In this document: positions 1 through 6,386 of the stretch, piece after piece
Position numbering within the stretch: position 1 is the stretch's first letter
How the letters are laid out: each line of letters begins with the position of its first letter
Assembly (NCBI GenBank): GCA_020054965.1
Contig: JAIMZO010000038.1
Coordinates: 1 to 9,668 of the forward strand
Direction of reading: 5' to 3'
Origin: Spirochaeta sp.
GTDB lineage: Bacteria > Spirochaetota > Spirochaetia > Sphaerochaetales > Sphaerochaetaceae
Length of the DNA: 9,668 nucleotides
Notes under the pieces: model-generated
Databases searched by the model: none
Told to the model about the DNA's origin: nothing
The model's input: the letters and a program-made list of their open reading frames with translations, nothing else
Program-made: the position numbers and the translations under genes

Positions 1-635
1 AGCTTGGGGACCATCATCCTGTATATGCCTTGGAAGGTTCCATCGCAGTTGCTGGTTCCTTGGTGCAATGGGCACGTGATAACCTGAAACTGGTGGAAAA
101 TCCCCAGGAGCTGGACAAGCTGGCCTGCAGTGTGCCAGACTGCGGCGGGGTATACATCGTTCCGGCATTCAGTGGATTGTTTGCACCCTATTGGCGGTCG
201 GATGCACGTGGTGTCATTGCCGGTTTGACCGGGTATGTCAATCGTGCCCATCTGTGCAGGGCAATCCTTGAGGCAACAGCATTCCAGGTCCATGATATCT
301 ATAAGGCCATGGAAAGGGACAGCCACATCGTGATGCCCAGCTTGAAGGTTGATGGGGGAATGACAAACAGCAAGCCGTTGATGGAGTTTCAGGCTGACCT
401 GTTGGGTGTTCCGGTCATCAGGCCCTTGATCGTGGAGACCACGGCACTTGGTGCTGCCTATGCAGCAGGGTTGTCTGTTGGTGTTTGGAAGGATTTCGAT
501 GAATTGTCTGCCTACTGGAAGGAAGGCAAACGGTGGGAAGCGAATATGAGCGAGGAAGAACGCGAACAGAAAGTCCAATTCTGGAAGAAAGCGGTGAATC
601 GCACCCTGGATTGGGAGTGCGAGGAGAAGGAGTAG
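1..635 (+). CDS. glpK: Glycerol kinase, C-terminal part (5' end outside window)
   Basis: Glycerol kinase phosphorylates glycerol with ATP to sn-glycerol 3-phosphate in the cytoplasm, feeding glycolysis and phospholipid synthesis. Only the last ~210 codons are visible. The reading frame is open from position 3 and runs straight off the left edge, so the gene is cut by the window rather than broken. The visible part matches the C-terminal FGGY-kinase domain: a [11 protein letters not shown] segment near the start, then VVPAF-type [10 protein letters not shown], an APYW motif, and the family signature around [20 protein letters not shown], followed by [13 protein letters not shown] and a C-terminal [11 protein letters not shown] helix very like E. 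coli GlpK. One small difference is FAPYW where E. coli has GAPYW. The stop TAG is 3 nt before the next gene, whose ribosome binding site lies in the last glpK codons. A related FGGY sugar kinase is possible, but the C-terminal match favours GlpK. Confidence 0.95.
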   Translation, partial: LGDHHPVYALEGSIAVAGSLVQWARDNLKLVENPQELDKLACSVPDCGGVYIVPAFSGLFAPYWRSDARGVIAGLTGYVNRAHLCRAILEATAFQVHDIYKAMERDSHIVMPSLKVDGGMTNSKPLMEFQADLLGVPVIRPLIVETTALGAAYAAGLSVGVWKDFDELSAYWKEGKRWEANMSEEEREQKVQFWKKAVNRTLDWECEEKE

Positions 636-638
636 CAG

Positions 639-1466
639 TTGTTGGTGGTTGGCGATGCATTGCATTCCATGATTTCATTGCTCCGTCCTGCTTTGCAGGT
701 CGGTTTTCTTGCATGGTTGTTCTATCGATTCTATGCAACCATAGCCCAGACGAAAGCCCAGCAGCTGGTGAAAGTCTTGGTGGTAATGTTTGCGTTCTAT
801 GCAGTGAGTTATATCCTTAAGCTGGATGTTTTGCTCTGGTTTTTCCGGTATATATCCATCCCTGCAACCATTTTTATCTGTATTGTTTACCAGCCTGAGC
901 TCAGGCGTTCCTTCACCCAGCTCTGGAGTGGCCGAAGCAGGTTGTTCCGCATAGGAACACAGACCACCAGTAGTGATCAGATTGACTCAATTCTCAACGC
1001 ATGCAATGTATTGGTGAACAAGCGAAGGGGTGCCTTGATTGTGTTCCCCCGTCGTCTGGGGATCAAGAACATCACTGACAGTGGGACAAGACTCAATGCC
1101 GACCTATCCACCAGTTTGATTCTTACCGTCTTCGACCATGACACTCCGTTGCATGACGGAGCAATGGTAATACAAGGTGGAAAAATACTTGCTGCAGGGT
1201 GCTACCTGCCCCTCAGTGAGCAAACAGACATCAAGAAAAGTTTTGGTACGCGACATCGGGCTGCACTTGGTTTGGCCGAGGAATCTGATGCTGTTGTCTT
1301 GATTGTCAGTGAAGAGACAGGGGCGATCAGCATGACCTATAATGCCAACCTTTACTATGATCTCGACACCGGTACCATCAAACGAATGTTGTTGGCGCTC
1401 TTCAGTTATCATGATATAACCCCAGAGGATTTGTTACAGGAGACGGGTAGTGATGAAGCTGAATAA
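639..1466 (+). CDS. cdaA: Diadenylate cyclase CdaA (membrane c-di-AMP synthase)
   Basis: CdaA condenses two ATP into cyclic di-AMP, a second messenger that in other bacteria controls potassium/osmolyte transport and envelope homeostasis. The ~275-residue protein has the standard layout: three membrane segments (about residues 13-31, 43-60, 63-84), a short linker starting with YQPELRR, then the DisA_N/DAC domain. The catalytic DGA motif is at residues 173-175 (in PLHDGAMVI) and the RHR motif at 205-207 (in GTRHRAALG). A YLPLS segment and VSEETGAIS also match Bacillus CdaA. The start is ambiguous: TTG at 639, TTG at 642 and GTG at 645 all follow an AAGGAG at 627-632, while the first ATG (669) has no good ribosome binding site. 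I prefer 639 or 642. It sits 3 nt after glpK and overlaps the YbbR gene by up to 17 nt. Identity is secure; the exact start is not. Confidence 0.95.
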   Translation: MLVVGDALHSMISLLRPALQVGFLAWLFYRFYATIAQTKAQQLVKVLVVMFAFYAVSYILKLDVLLWFFRYISIPATIFICIVYQPELRRSFTQLWSGRSRLFRIGTQTTSSDQIDSILNACNVLVNKRRGALIVFPRRLGIKNITDSGTRLNADLSTSLILTVFDHDTPLHDGAMVIQGGKILAAGCYLPLSEQTDIKKSFGTRHRAALGLAEESDAVVLIVSEETGAISMTYNANLYYDLDTGTIKRMLLALFSYHDITPEDLLQETGSDEAE

Positions 1467-1857
1467 GTATCTGCAAGGAGTGCTTTCCAACTGGCCAGCC
1501 AAGGTCTTGTCCTTGGTGTTTGCCATGTTGGTGTATGCCTTTATCCAATACTCCACCATGGGGGCGAGGGTGGTTTCCATCCCCATTGAAGTGTACCTTC
1601 CCCCCTCCCTGGAAGCAGCGAGCCTGGTTCCCTCATCGATTGAGGTGAGTATCCAGGGTAACGAGGATATCATCTATCTCATCAATCCAGAATCCATCAA
1701 GGCAAGTCTTGACTTCTCATCGGTTGGTGAGGCTGGTATTGCCACCGCTCCAGTAGTCCTCAGATACGAAGAAGACGTCTTTGAGAGTGCAGGTATTGCA
1801 CTGCGGGCAGAGCCCCAATACTATCGGATTTTCTTCAATGAAGGGAGCGATTTCTGA
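1450..1857 (+). CDS. YbbR-domain membrane-anchored protein, short CdaR-like
   Basis: This 135-residue protein has one N-terminal membrane segment (about residues 17-35) preceded by a basic stretch, then a single extracytoplasmic YbbR-like domain (VVSIPIEVYLPPSLE, then SSIEVSIQG, then an IKASLDFSSV segment). In Firmicutes, CdaR has several YbbR repeats and modulates the neighbouring diadenylate cyclase; the same regulatory role here is inferred from adjacency. The gene begins inside the end of cdaA. Both GTG 1450 and ATG 1453 are possible, 7 and 10 nt after an AGGAG at 1438-1442, so the two proteins are probably made in a coupled ratio. It then touches acpS in a TGATG stop/start. Only one YbbR domain is present, so I withhold the cdaR name. 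Assignment to the YbbR family rests on pattern and neighbourhood and is fairly sure. Confidence 0.85.
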   Translation: MMKLNKYLQGVLSNWPAKVLSLVFAMLVYAFIQYSTMGARVVSIPIEVYLPPSLEAASLVPSSIEVSIQGNEDIIYLINPESIKASLDFSSVGEAGIATAPVVLRYEEDVFESAGIALRAEPQYYRIFFNEGSDF

Positions 1858-2234
1858 TGGTCAGTGGTATTGGTGTCGATGTAGTGAATATTCAACGGAT
1901 GGAAAGACTCTCAGAACATGTGAAGTCCAGGATGTTTCATCCAAGGGAGCTTGAAGAGGCGAAGATGATGGCAGAGGGTGTCCAGGCTGAATTTCTTGCA
2001 GGTAGATTTGCTGCAAAGGAAGCTCTCGGGAAAGCCCTTGGAACAGGTCTTGTCCATCTTTCCTTGCAGGATATCTGGGTCGAGAGAGCCGCCTCCGGGA
2101 AGCCGGAACTGCGTTTTAAAGGAAGCGTTCAGGCATTGATTGGACAGAGGACCGTGATGCTCTCCATCAGTCATGACAATCCTGTTGCCATAGCAATGGT
2201 GGTTCTTCTAGGAGCTGGTAATGCCACGAACTGA
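1857..2234 (+). CDS. acpS: Holo-[acyl-carrier-protein] synthase
   Basis: AcpS transfers 4'-phosphopantetheine from CoA to the serine of apo-ACP, switching on fatty-acid synthesis. The 125-residue length is normal for the AcpS type of phosphopantetheinyl transferase. The N-terminal GIGVDVV contains the metal-binding Asp8; FAAKEALGKALGTG contains the conserved Lys54-Glu55 (E. coli Asp9 and Glu58 are the equivalents); and LSISHDNPVAIAMVVL near the C-terminus is the standard SxSH segment. The ATG at 1857 shares its A with the TGA of the ybbR gene and follows an AGGGAG at 1842-1847, so the start is well supported. The 3' end overlaps truA by 14 nt. Its position next to cdaA/ybbR takes the place where many Firmicutes have glmM. 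Confidence 0.96.
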   Translation: MVSGIGVDVVNIQRMERLSEHVKSRMFHPRELEEAKMMAEGVQAEFLAGRFAAKEALGKALGTGLVHLSLQDIWVERAASGKPELRFKGSVQALIGQRTVMLSISHDNPVAIAMVVLLGAGNATN

Positions 2235-3066
2235 TTGGAGACGCCCCCCCTTGCAACAGATCGATCCCTCCTGCCGGCGTATCCGCCTGACGGTCTCGTA
2301 TCATGGTTCCCACTACAGTGGTTGGCAACGGCAGCATAATGCCCTCACCGTTGTCCAGGTTCTTGAAGAGGCTGTAAAAACCATGATTGGGGAAGATGTG
2401 GAAATTGTAGGAAGTGGAAGAACAGACAGCGGGGTGCATGCGCTTGGACAGGTCTGTCATATGGATATACGGAATCAGAAAGTCAGAGCGGAAAAATTTG
2501 CTCTCGCTCTCAATCGTCTGCTTCCCCATGATATCAGGATTTTGGAAAGCAGTGAGACTGACGGCACATTCCATGCCCGTTTTACTGCAATGGCACGCAT
2601 GTACCGCTACTACTTCAAGAGAGAGCGGGATATGACCGCCTTCGACCAAAGCTTGGTAGCAAAGGTGAAGCAATTCCCTTCTCTTGATCTGCTTGACGGG
2701 TATGCTTCCTGCATTCGGGGAACACATGATTTTACGACATTTACTGCAAGCGGGGATGTGTCTTCCAGTAAGTGGCGTGATATCTATGAATCCTACTGGA
2801 AGATGGAAACAGACCGCTGGGGCGGGGAACTCTTGACCTATACCATTTGTGGAAATGCTTTCTTGTACAAGATGGTACGTTCCTTGGTTGGTTCGATGAT
2901 GGATTTTGCTGCGTCCGGCATGACGGTAGAGGAATTTTCTTCTGTCCTCTCCAGCAAGGATCGCCGTAGGGCTGGACGAACCGCCCAATCATGTGGTCTG
3001 TATCTGTACAGGATCAGCTACGATGAGGCGGAGTACGCCTGGTTTGAGGAGAAGCATCATGAATGA
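2221..3066 (+). CDS. truA: tRNA pseudouridine(38-40) synthase TruA
   Basis: TruA isomerises uridines 38, 39 and 40 in the anticodon stem-loop of many tRNAs. The 281-residue protein carries the catalytic motif GRTDSGVHALGQV with Asp69 as the nucleophile, the early family motif YHGSHYSGWQRQ (about residues 27-38), the ARMYRYYF segment with the conserved tyrosine, and the C-terminal FLYKMVRSLVGSMM region. The ATG at 2221 is backed by an AGGAG at 2210-2214 with 6-nt spacing inside acpS. This gives about 20 residues before the conserved core, slightly longer than E. coli TruA. That extension includes a run of seven C (2244-2250), directly followed by an in-frame TTG at 2251 that could be an alternative start. 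The gene overlaps the downstream glycosylase gene by 8 nt. Confidence 0.96.
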   Translation: MPRTDWRRPPLQQIDPSCRRIRLTVSYHGSHYSGWQRQHNALTVVQVLEEAVKTMIGEDVEIVGSGRTDSGVHALGQVCHMDIRNQKVRAEKFALALNRLLPHDIRILESSETDGTFHARFTAMARMYRYYFKRERDMTAFDQSLVAKVKQFPSLDLLDGYASCIRGTHDFTTFTASGDVSSSKWRDIYESYWKMETDRWGGELLTYTICGNAFLYKMVRSLVGSMMDFAASGMTVEEFSSVLSSKDRRRAGRTAQSCGLYLYRISYDEAEYAWFEEKHHE

Positions 3067-3808
3067 ACATGAAGGGAAGCGGGAACAGTTGGCTTCTGCT
3101 CTGATGGACTTTATCTATCTGTGTGATGAAGCGGAGGCGGTGATAGGAAACAAGGATGTAACCTACAGCGAACGTGTGGATTTCTCCTCCGTAGTTGATG
3201 CAGTGCTCCCACTCCCCTTGGACAAGAATTCCATTCAAGGAACCAACCTCAAACAGCTTGAGTCATTGGTCAGCAGATGTTCCAGGTGCAGACTCAGTGA
3301 GGGTCGCCTCCATACGGTTTTTGGGGAAGGTGTTGTTCCTGCCCGTCTGATGGTTATTGGAGAAGGTCCAGGGGCAGAGGAAGATGCTTCTGGACGTGCG
3401 TTCGTGGGACGAGCAGGCAAATACCTGGACAGCTGGCTTTCCTCCATTTCCATGGACCGTGAAACCAATGTCTACATTGCCAACATTGTCAAATGCCGCC
3501 CTCCGGGGAATAGGAATCCCCAAAGTGATGAGGTACAAGCTTGCATTGGGTATCTCAAGCGACAGATCCAACTTGTCAAGCCGGAGATCATCTTGCTTGT
3601 GGGATCCGTTGCAGCTCGCTCCTTACTGGATGTTACAGACGGTGTGGGAAAGTTGCGTGGCAGGTTCCATCGGTATGACGGGGTTCCTGTACTGGTGACC
3701 TATCACCCGGCGGGGGTGCTGCGCAATCCTGAATATCGTAGACCGGTTTGGGAAGACTTGAAAAAAGTAGCAGCCTATTTGAATATCCAGCTCCCCAGGA
3801 GGTCGTGA
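3059..3808 (+). CDS. Uracil-DNA glycosylase, family 4 ([4Fe-4S] type)
   Basis: This enzyme removes uracil from DNA after cytosine deamination or dUTP incorporation, starting base-excision repair. Features of family 4 (COG1573): motif 1 GEGPGAEED at residues 101-109, a substrate-side AFVGRAGKYLD segment, IVKCRPPGNRNP, and motif 2 YHPAGVLRNP with His216. The four cysteines expected to hold the iron-sulfur cluster are all present: Cys74, Cys77 (CSRC), Cys146 (VKCRPP) and Cys162 (VQACIGYL). About 70 N-terminal residues of unknown role precede the catalytic domain. I chose ATG 3059 because GAGGAG (3046-3051) lies 7 nt upstream; a longer in-frame reading from GTG 2993 would cover truA deeply and add residues with no family support. 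It overlaps truA by 8 nt and priA by 1 nt. Whether it works on single-strand, double-strand or both substrates cannot be told from sequence. Confidence 0.94.
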   Translation: MNEHEGKREQLASALMDFIYLCDEAEAVIGNKDVTYSERVDFSSVVDAVLPLPLDKNSIQGTNLKQLESLVSRCSRCRLSEGRLHTVFGEGVVPARLMVIGEGPGAEEDASGRAFVGRAGKYLDSWLSSISMDRETNVYIANIVKCRPPGNRNPQSDEVQACIGYLKRQIQLVKPEIILLVGSVAARSLLDVTDGVGKLRGRFHRYDGVPVLVTYHPAGVLRNPEYRRPVWEDLKKVAAYLNIQLPRRS

Positions 3809-5772
3809 TGCCCGGATTTGTTGAGGTGTTGCTCGATCTTCCCCTGGACCAGTCTTTCACCTACCAGATTCCTGAGGGTATGGAAGAGAAGGCTTGTGTG
3901 GGGCATCGGGTTGTCGTCCCCTTTGCAAGGCGGGAGATGACAGGCTACATCATCGAGACCATCCCTGAGGTGGAAGCGACCTATACGATCAGGGAAATCA
4001 AGCGGGTCATCGATGACACCCCGCTCTACAACAAACAAACCATTGCCCTTGCTGAGTGGATGAGTCGTTTCTACCTCTGCAGCAGGGGGGAAGCATTGAG
4101 TATGATGATCCCGGGAGGCAGGAGAGACAGCAGCATTCCTGCCTTGGAGAGTGAAGAAGATCTTCTCTTTGGTCGAATTGATACACTCAGCGATGAGCAG
4201 CAACATGCCATTGATACCATCTTGAAACGCGAGAAGCCGATGTATTACCTCTATGGTGTAACCGGTAGTGGAAAGAGTGAGGTATTCCTTCGCTCTGCAG
4301 AAGAGGTCATCAAAGAAGGGAAGTCTGTCATTTACCTGGTGCCGGAAATTACCCTCACCCATCAGTTGGCAAGACTGGTCACCAAACGGTGTTCCCAGCG
4401 GGTGGCAATCCTGCACTCTGCCCTGACGCCAAGCCAACGGCTCAAGGAGTGGAAGAGGATCATCGCAGGTGAGGTGGACCTCGCAATAGGGGCTCGAAGT
4501 GCAGTCTTTGCCCCGTTTCCGAATCTTGGTTTGATCATCTTGGACGAGGAACATGAGAGCAGCTACAAGAGTGGCAATACTCCCAGGTATCATGCCCGTC
4601 AAGTAGCCCAGAGACGATGTCAGAGTGAAGGGGCTACCCTGGTCATGGGGAGTGCAACCCCTTCATTGGAAGCTTGGGCCTTGATGGAGGAGAACAAGCA
4701 TGTAGGTTCACTCCACTTGCAGAACCGGGTCAGCGGTGGCATCATGCCCATCATAGAGGTGGTAAACCTCTCCTACGAGAAGAACCTGATCAGCAAGACG
4801 TTGCAAGAGAGAATCAAGGAGACCCTGAACAAGAAAAAGCAGACCATTCTGTTCTTGAACAGACGAGGTTTCTCCTATTTCTTCCACTGCAACAGTTGTG
4901 GGTATGTACTGCGTTGTCCACACTGTGCAGTAGCACTTACCTACCATAAGGGTACGGGCCAGATGGTCTGCCACTATTGTGGGTATCGCACAAAACCGAT
5001 GCGCTTCTGCCCTGAGTGCAACTCCCTTGATGTCAATTATAGCGGTTTCGGCACGGAGATGGTGGAAGAGGAGATTCGTCGCCTCTTCCCGTCTGCACGT
5101 ATTGCACGATTGGATACCGATAGTGCCAAGAAAAAGGGTGAGATCGGGAAAGTAATCAAGGCATTCAGGGATGGGGAGATTGATATTCTCCTCGGGACAC
5201 AGATGGTCGCAAAAGGACTTAATTTCCCGCTCGTTGAATTGGTGGGGATCGTACTTGCAGATAGTGGATTGAATATTCCTGACTTTCGTGCCCAGGAGAG
5301 GACATTCAGCCTCCTGGTTCAGGTCTCAGGGAGGGCAGGACGGTACAACGACCAGGGACGGGTGATTATCCAGACCTATCACCCTGAGAATCCTGCAATT
5401 CAATATGCATTGCAGTCTGATGTACAGGGATTTTACGCCCAGGAGCTTGCAATTCGCAAGCAGACGGGATTTCCACCCTATAGTCGATTGATCAACCTGG
5501 TATTCAGGGGCCGCAATCAACAGAAGGTTGAGCAAGAGGTCCAGAAATTCTCGGCCCATATTGAGCAACTCACAGTCAGGGGAGGCGCAGAAGTGTTGTG
5601 TTCCAGTGAGTGTCCTCTGGAGAAAATAGCTTCAAACTGGCGCTATCACTTGCTGGTCTCAGGCTCCCAAGCCTCCCTGGTCCATCACTTGGTGGCAAAG
5701 GCCCTCTCTGATTACACCCCACCGCGGGGTGTCTATCTGGAGGTGGATCTTGATCCTTTGCAATTGCTCTAA
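3808..5772 (+). CDS. priA: Primosomal replication-restart helicase PriA
   Basis: PriA recognises stalled or collapsed replication forks, unwinds the lagging arm 3'-to-5' and helps reload the replicative helicase. In the 654 residues I see an N-terminal 3'-end-binding domain (about 1-105), Walker A GVTGSGKS (150-157), DEEH Walker B (246-249), GSATPS (281-286), then the zinc-binding block with eight cysteines (361, 364, 370, 373, 388, 391, 401, 404), GTQMVAKG (463-470), QVSGRAGR (505-512) and a C-terminal domain. The distance from Walker A to the C-terminus matches E. coli (about 498 versus 502 residues), but the part before it is about 74 residues shorter, consistent with loss of the winged-helix domain. 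The start ATG 3808 shares its A with the previous stop and has AGGAGG at 3797-3802, so the start is firm. It is the last gene before the intergenic promoter. Confidence 0.97.
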   Translation: MPGFVEVLLDLPLDQSFTYQIPEGMEEKACVGHRVVVPFARREMTGYIIETIPEVEATYTIREIKRVIDDTPLYNKQTIALAEWMSRFYLCSRGEALSMMIPGGRRDSSIPALESEEDLLFGRIDTLSDEQQHAIDTILKREKPMYYLYGVTGSGKSEVFLRSAEEVIKEGKSVIYLVPEITLTHQLARLVTKRCSQRVAILHSALTPSQRLKEWKRIIAGEVDLAIGARSAVFAPFPNLGLIILDEEHESSYKSGNTPRYHARQVAQRRCQSEGATLVMGSATPSLEAWALMEENKHVGSLHLQNRVSGGIMPIIEVVNLSYEKNLISKTLQERIKETLNKKKQTILFLNRRGFSYFFHCNSCGYVLRCPHCAVALTYHKGTGQMVCHYCGYRTKPMRFCPECNSLDVNYSGFGTEMVEEEIRRLFPSARIARLDTDSAKKKGEIGKVIKAFRDGEIDILLGTQMVAKGLNFPLVELVGIVLADSGLNIPDFRAQERTFSLLVQVSGRAGRYNDQGRVIIQTYHPENPAIQYALQSDVQGFYAQELAIRKQTGFPPYSRLINLVFRGRNQQKVEQEVQKFSAHIEQLTVRGGAEVLCSSECPLEKIASNWRYHLLVSGSQASLVHHLVAKALSDYTPPRGVYLEVDLDPLQLL

Positions 5773-5879
5773 AACTTCTCTACGCATAGCCCGCATCCAA
5801 TCGTTATGGGAAACTTCAAGCTCGCTCATATTCATGATAACGTTGACCATTGCAACAGGTGTTGGTATAGTTTGGTATT
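5773..5879 (+). promoter_or_regulatory. Intergenic region between priA and def
   Basis: This is the only gap of note in the window, 107 nt long. It is AT-richer than its flanks and holds the promoter annotated separately. I looked for a factor-independent terminator for the priA unit and found no GC-rich hairpin followed by a T run, so readthrough from priA into def remains possible. No small gene with a ribosome binding site is evident. A repeated heptamer TTGGTAT occurs at 5862-5868 and 5872-5878, one helical turn apart, and overlaps the -10 element and the start-codon region; its role, if any, is unknown. Confidence 0.6.
5843..5871 (+). promoter_or_regulatory. Strong sigma70-type promoter of the def-fmt unit
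   Basis: A -35 box TTGACC (5843-5848, 5 of 6 consensus), a 17-nt spacer and a -10 box TATAGT (5866-5871, 5 of 6) are present, with TG plus one base (5863-5865) giving an extended -10. The start site predicted 7-9 nt after the -10 box falls at 5878-5880, that is, at or immediately before the ATG of def at 5880. No Shine-Dalgarno is present in front of this ATG. The match is by eye; the start site has not been measured. Confidence 0.7.
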
Positions 5880-6386
5880 ATGTTAGATATATATACACTT
5901 GGAGAAGAGGTACTACGAGAGAAGTGCCAGAAAGTAACCGAATTTGATAACGCGTTGAGGATATTGGTCGATGCAATGTTCGACACCATGGACGAAGCAG
6001 ATGGGGTAGGGCTTGCAGCTCCCCAGGTTGGGGTGACCCAACGTTTGTTTGTCATCCATATCCGTGGAGAAGAGAAGCGTGCCTACATCAATCCGCAGAT
6101 CATCGAGACCTCCATTGAGACTTCTACGGATGAGGAAGGGTGTCTCTCCATCCCAGGGGTTTGGCACGATGTACAGCGCCCAGCCCGCGTAACCGTACAG
6201 GCACAGGATGTCGAGGGGAAAGTATTCCAGGTCAAGGCTGATGGCTTGCTTGCACGTGCACTCCAGCACGAGAACGATCATCTCAATGGGGTCTTGTTCA
6301 TCGATCGCTTGAGTGACGAAGAACGTGAGAAGATAATACAAGCCTACGAGAAACGAAACAAATCCCAGAGGAGAAAGAAGCGTTGA
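5880..6386 (+). CDS. def: Peptide deformylase
   Basis: Def removes the formyl group from the N-terminal formyl-methionine of new proteins, at the ribosome exit. The 168-residue protein has all three family motifs: GVGLAAPQVG (with Gln49), EEGCLSIPG (metal ligand Cys88), and QHENDHLNG (metal ligands His130 and His134, catalytic Glu131). The N-terminal LGEEVLREKC segment corresponds to the usual D..LR start region, so the protein cannot begin later, and an in-frame TAG at 5868 prevents it beginning much earlier; ATG 5880 is therefore fixed. Unusually, no ribosome binding site precedes it, and the promoter places the transcript start at or within 2-3 nt of the ATG. The C-terminus is a lysine/arginine-rich tail. 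The gene ends in a 4-nt overlap with fmt, its functional partner. Confidence 0.97.
   Translation: MLDIYTLGEEVLREKCQKVTEFDNALRILVDAMFDTMDEADGVGLAAPQVGVTQRLFVIHIRGEEKRAYINPQIIETSIETSTDEEGCLSIPGVWHDVQRPARVTVQAQDVEGKVFQVKADGLLARALQHENDHLNGVLFIDRLSDEEREKIIQAYEKRNKSQRRKKR

Noticed and set aside
2167..2988. Long open frame (273 codons) on the - strand opposite truA
   Set aside because: It has no recognisable motif, no ribosome site, and lies wholly across a clear truA with catalytic residues; it is an antisense shadow of codon use.
2993..3058. Longer uracil-glycosylase start at GTG 2993
   Set aside because: It would overlap truA by 74 nt and add residues with no family support; ATG 3059 has a well-placed GAGGAG.
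3748..3807. Longer PriA start at 3748
   Set aside because: ATG 3808 has AGGAGG at good spacing, and the protein from there begins with the usual PriA N-terminal pattern (VEVLLDLPLDQSFTY).
3775..4602. Long open frame (275 codons) on the - strand opposite priA
   Set aside because: No family features, and it covers the PriA N-terminal and Walker A regions, which are plainly coding on the + strand.
5773..5842. Possible terminator after priA
   Set aside because: No stable GC-rich stem followed by a T run was found; only short weak complementarities such as GCAATTGC are present.
5876..5881. TATTAT as the main -10 box of the def promoter
   Set aside because: No -35 box lies 16-18 nt upstream, and its transcript would start inside def, losing the only workable start codon.
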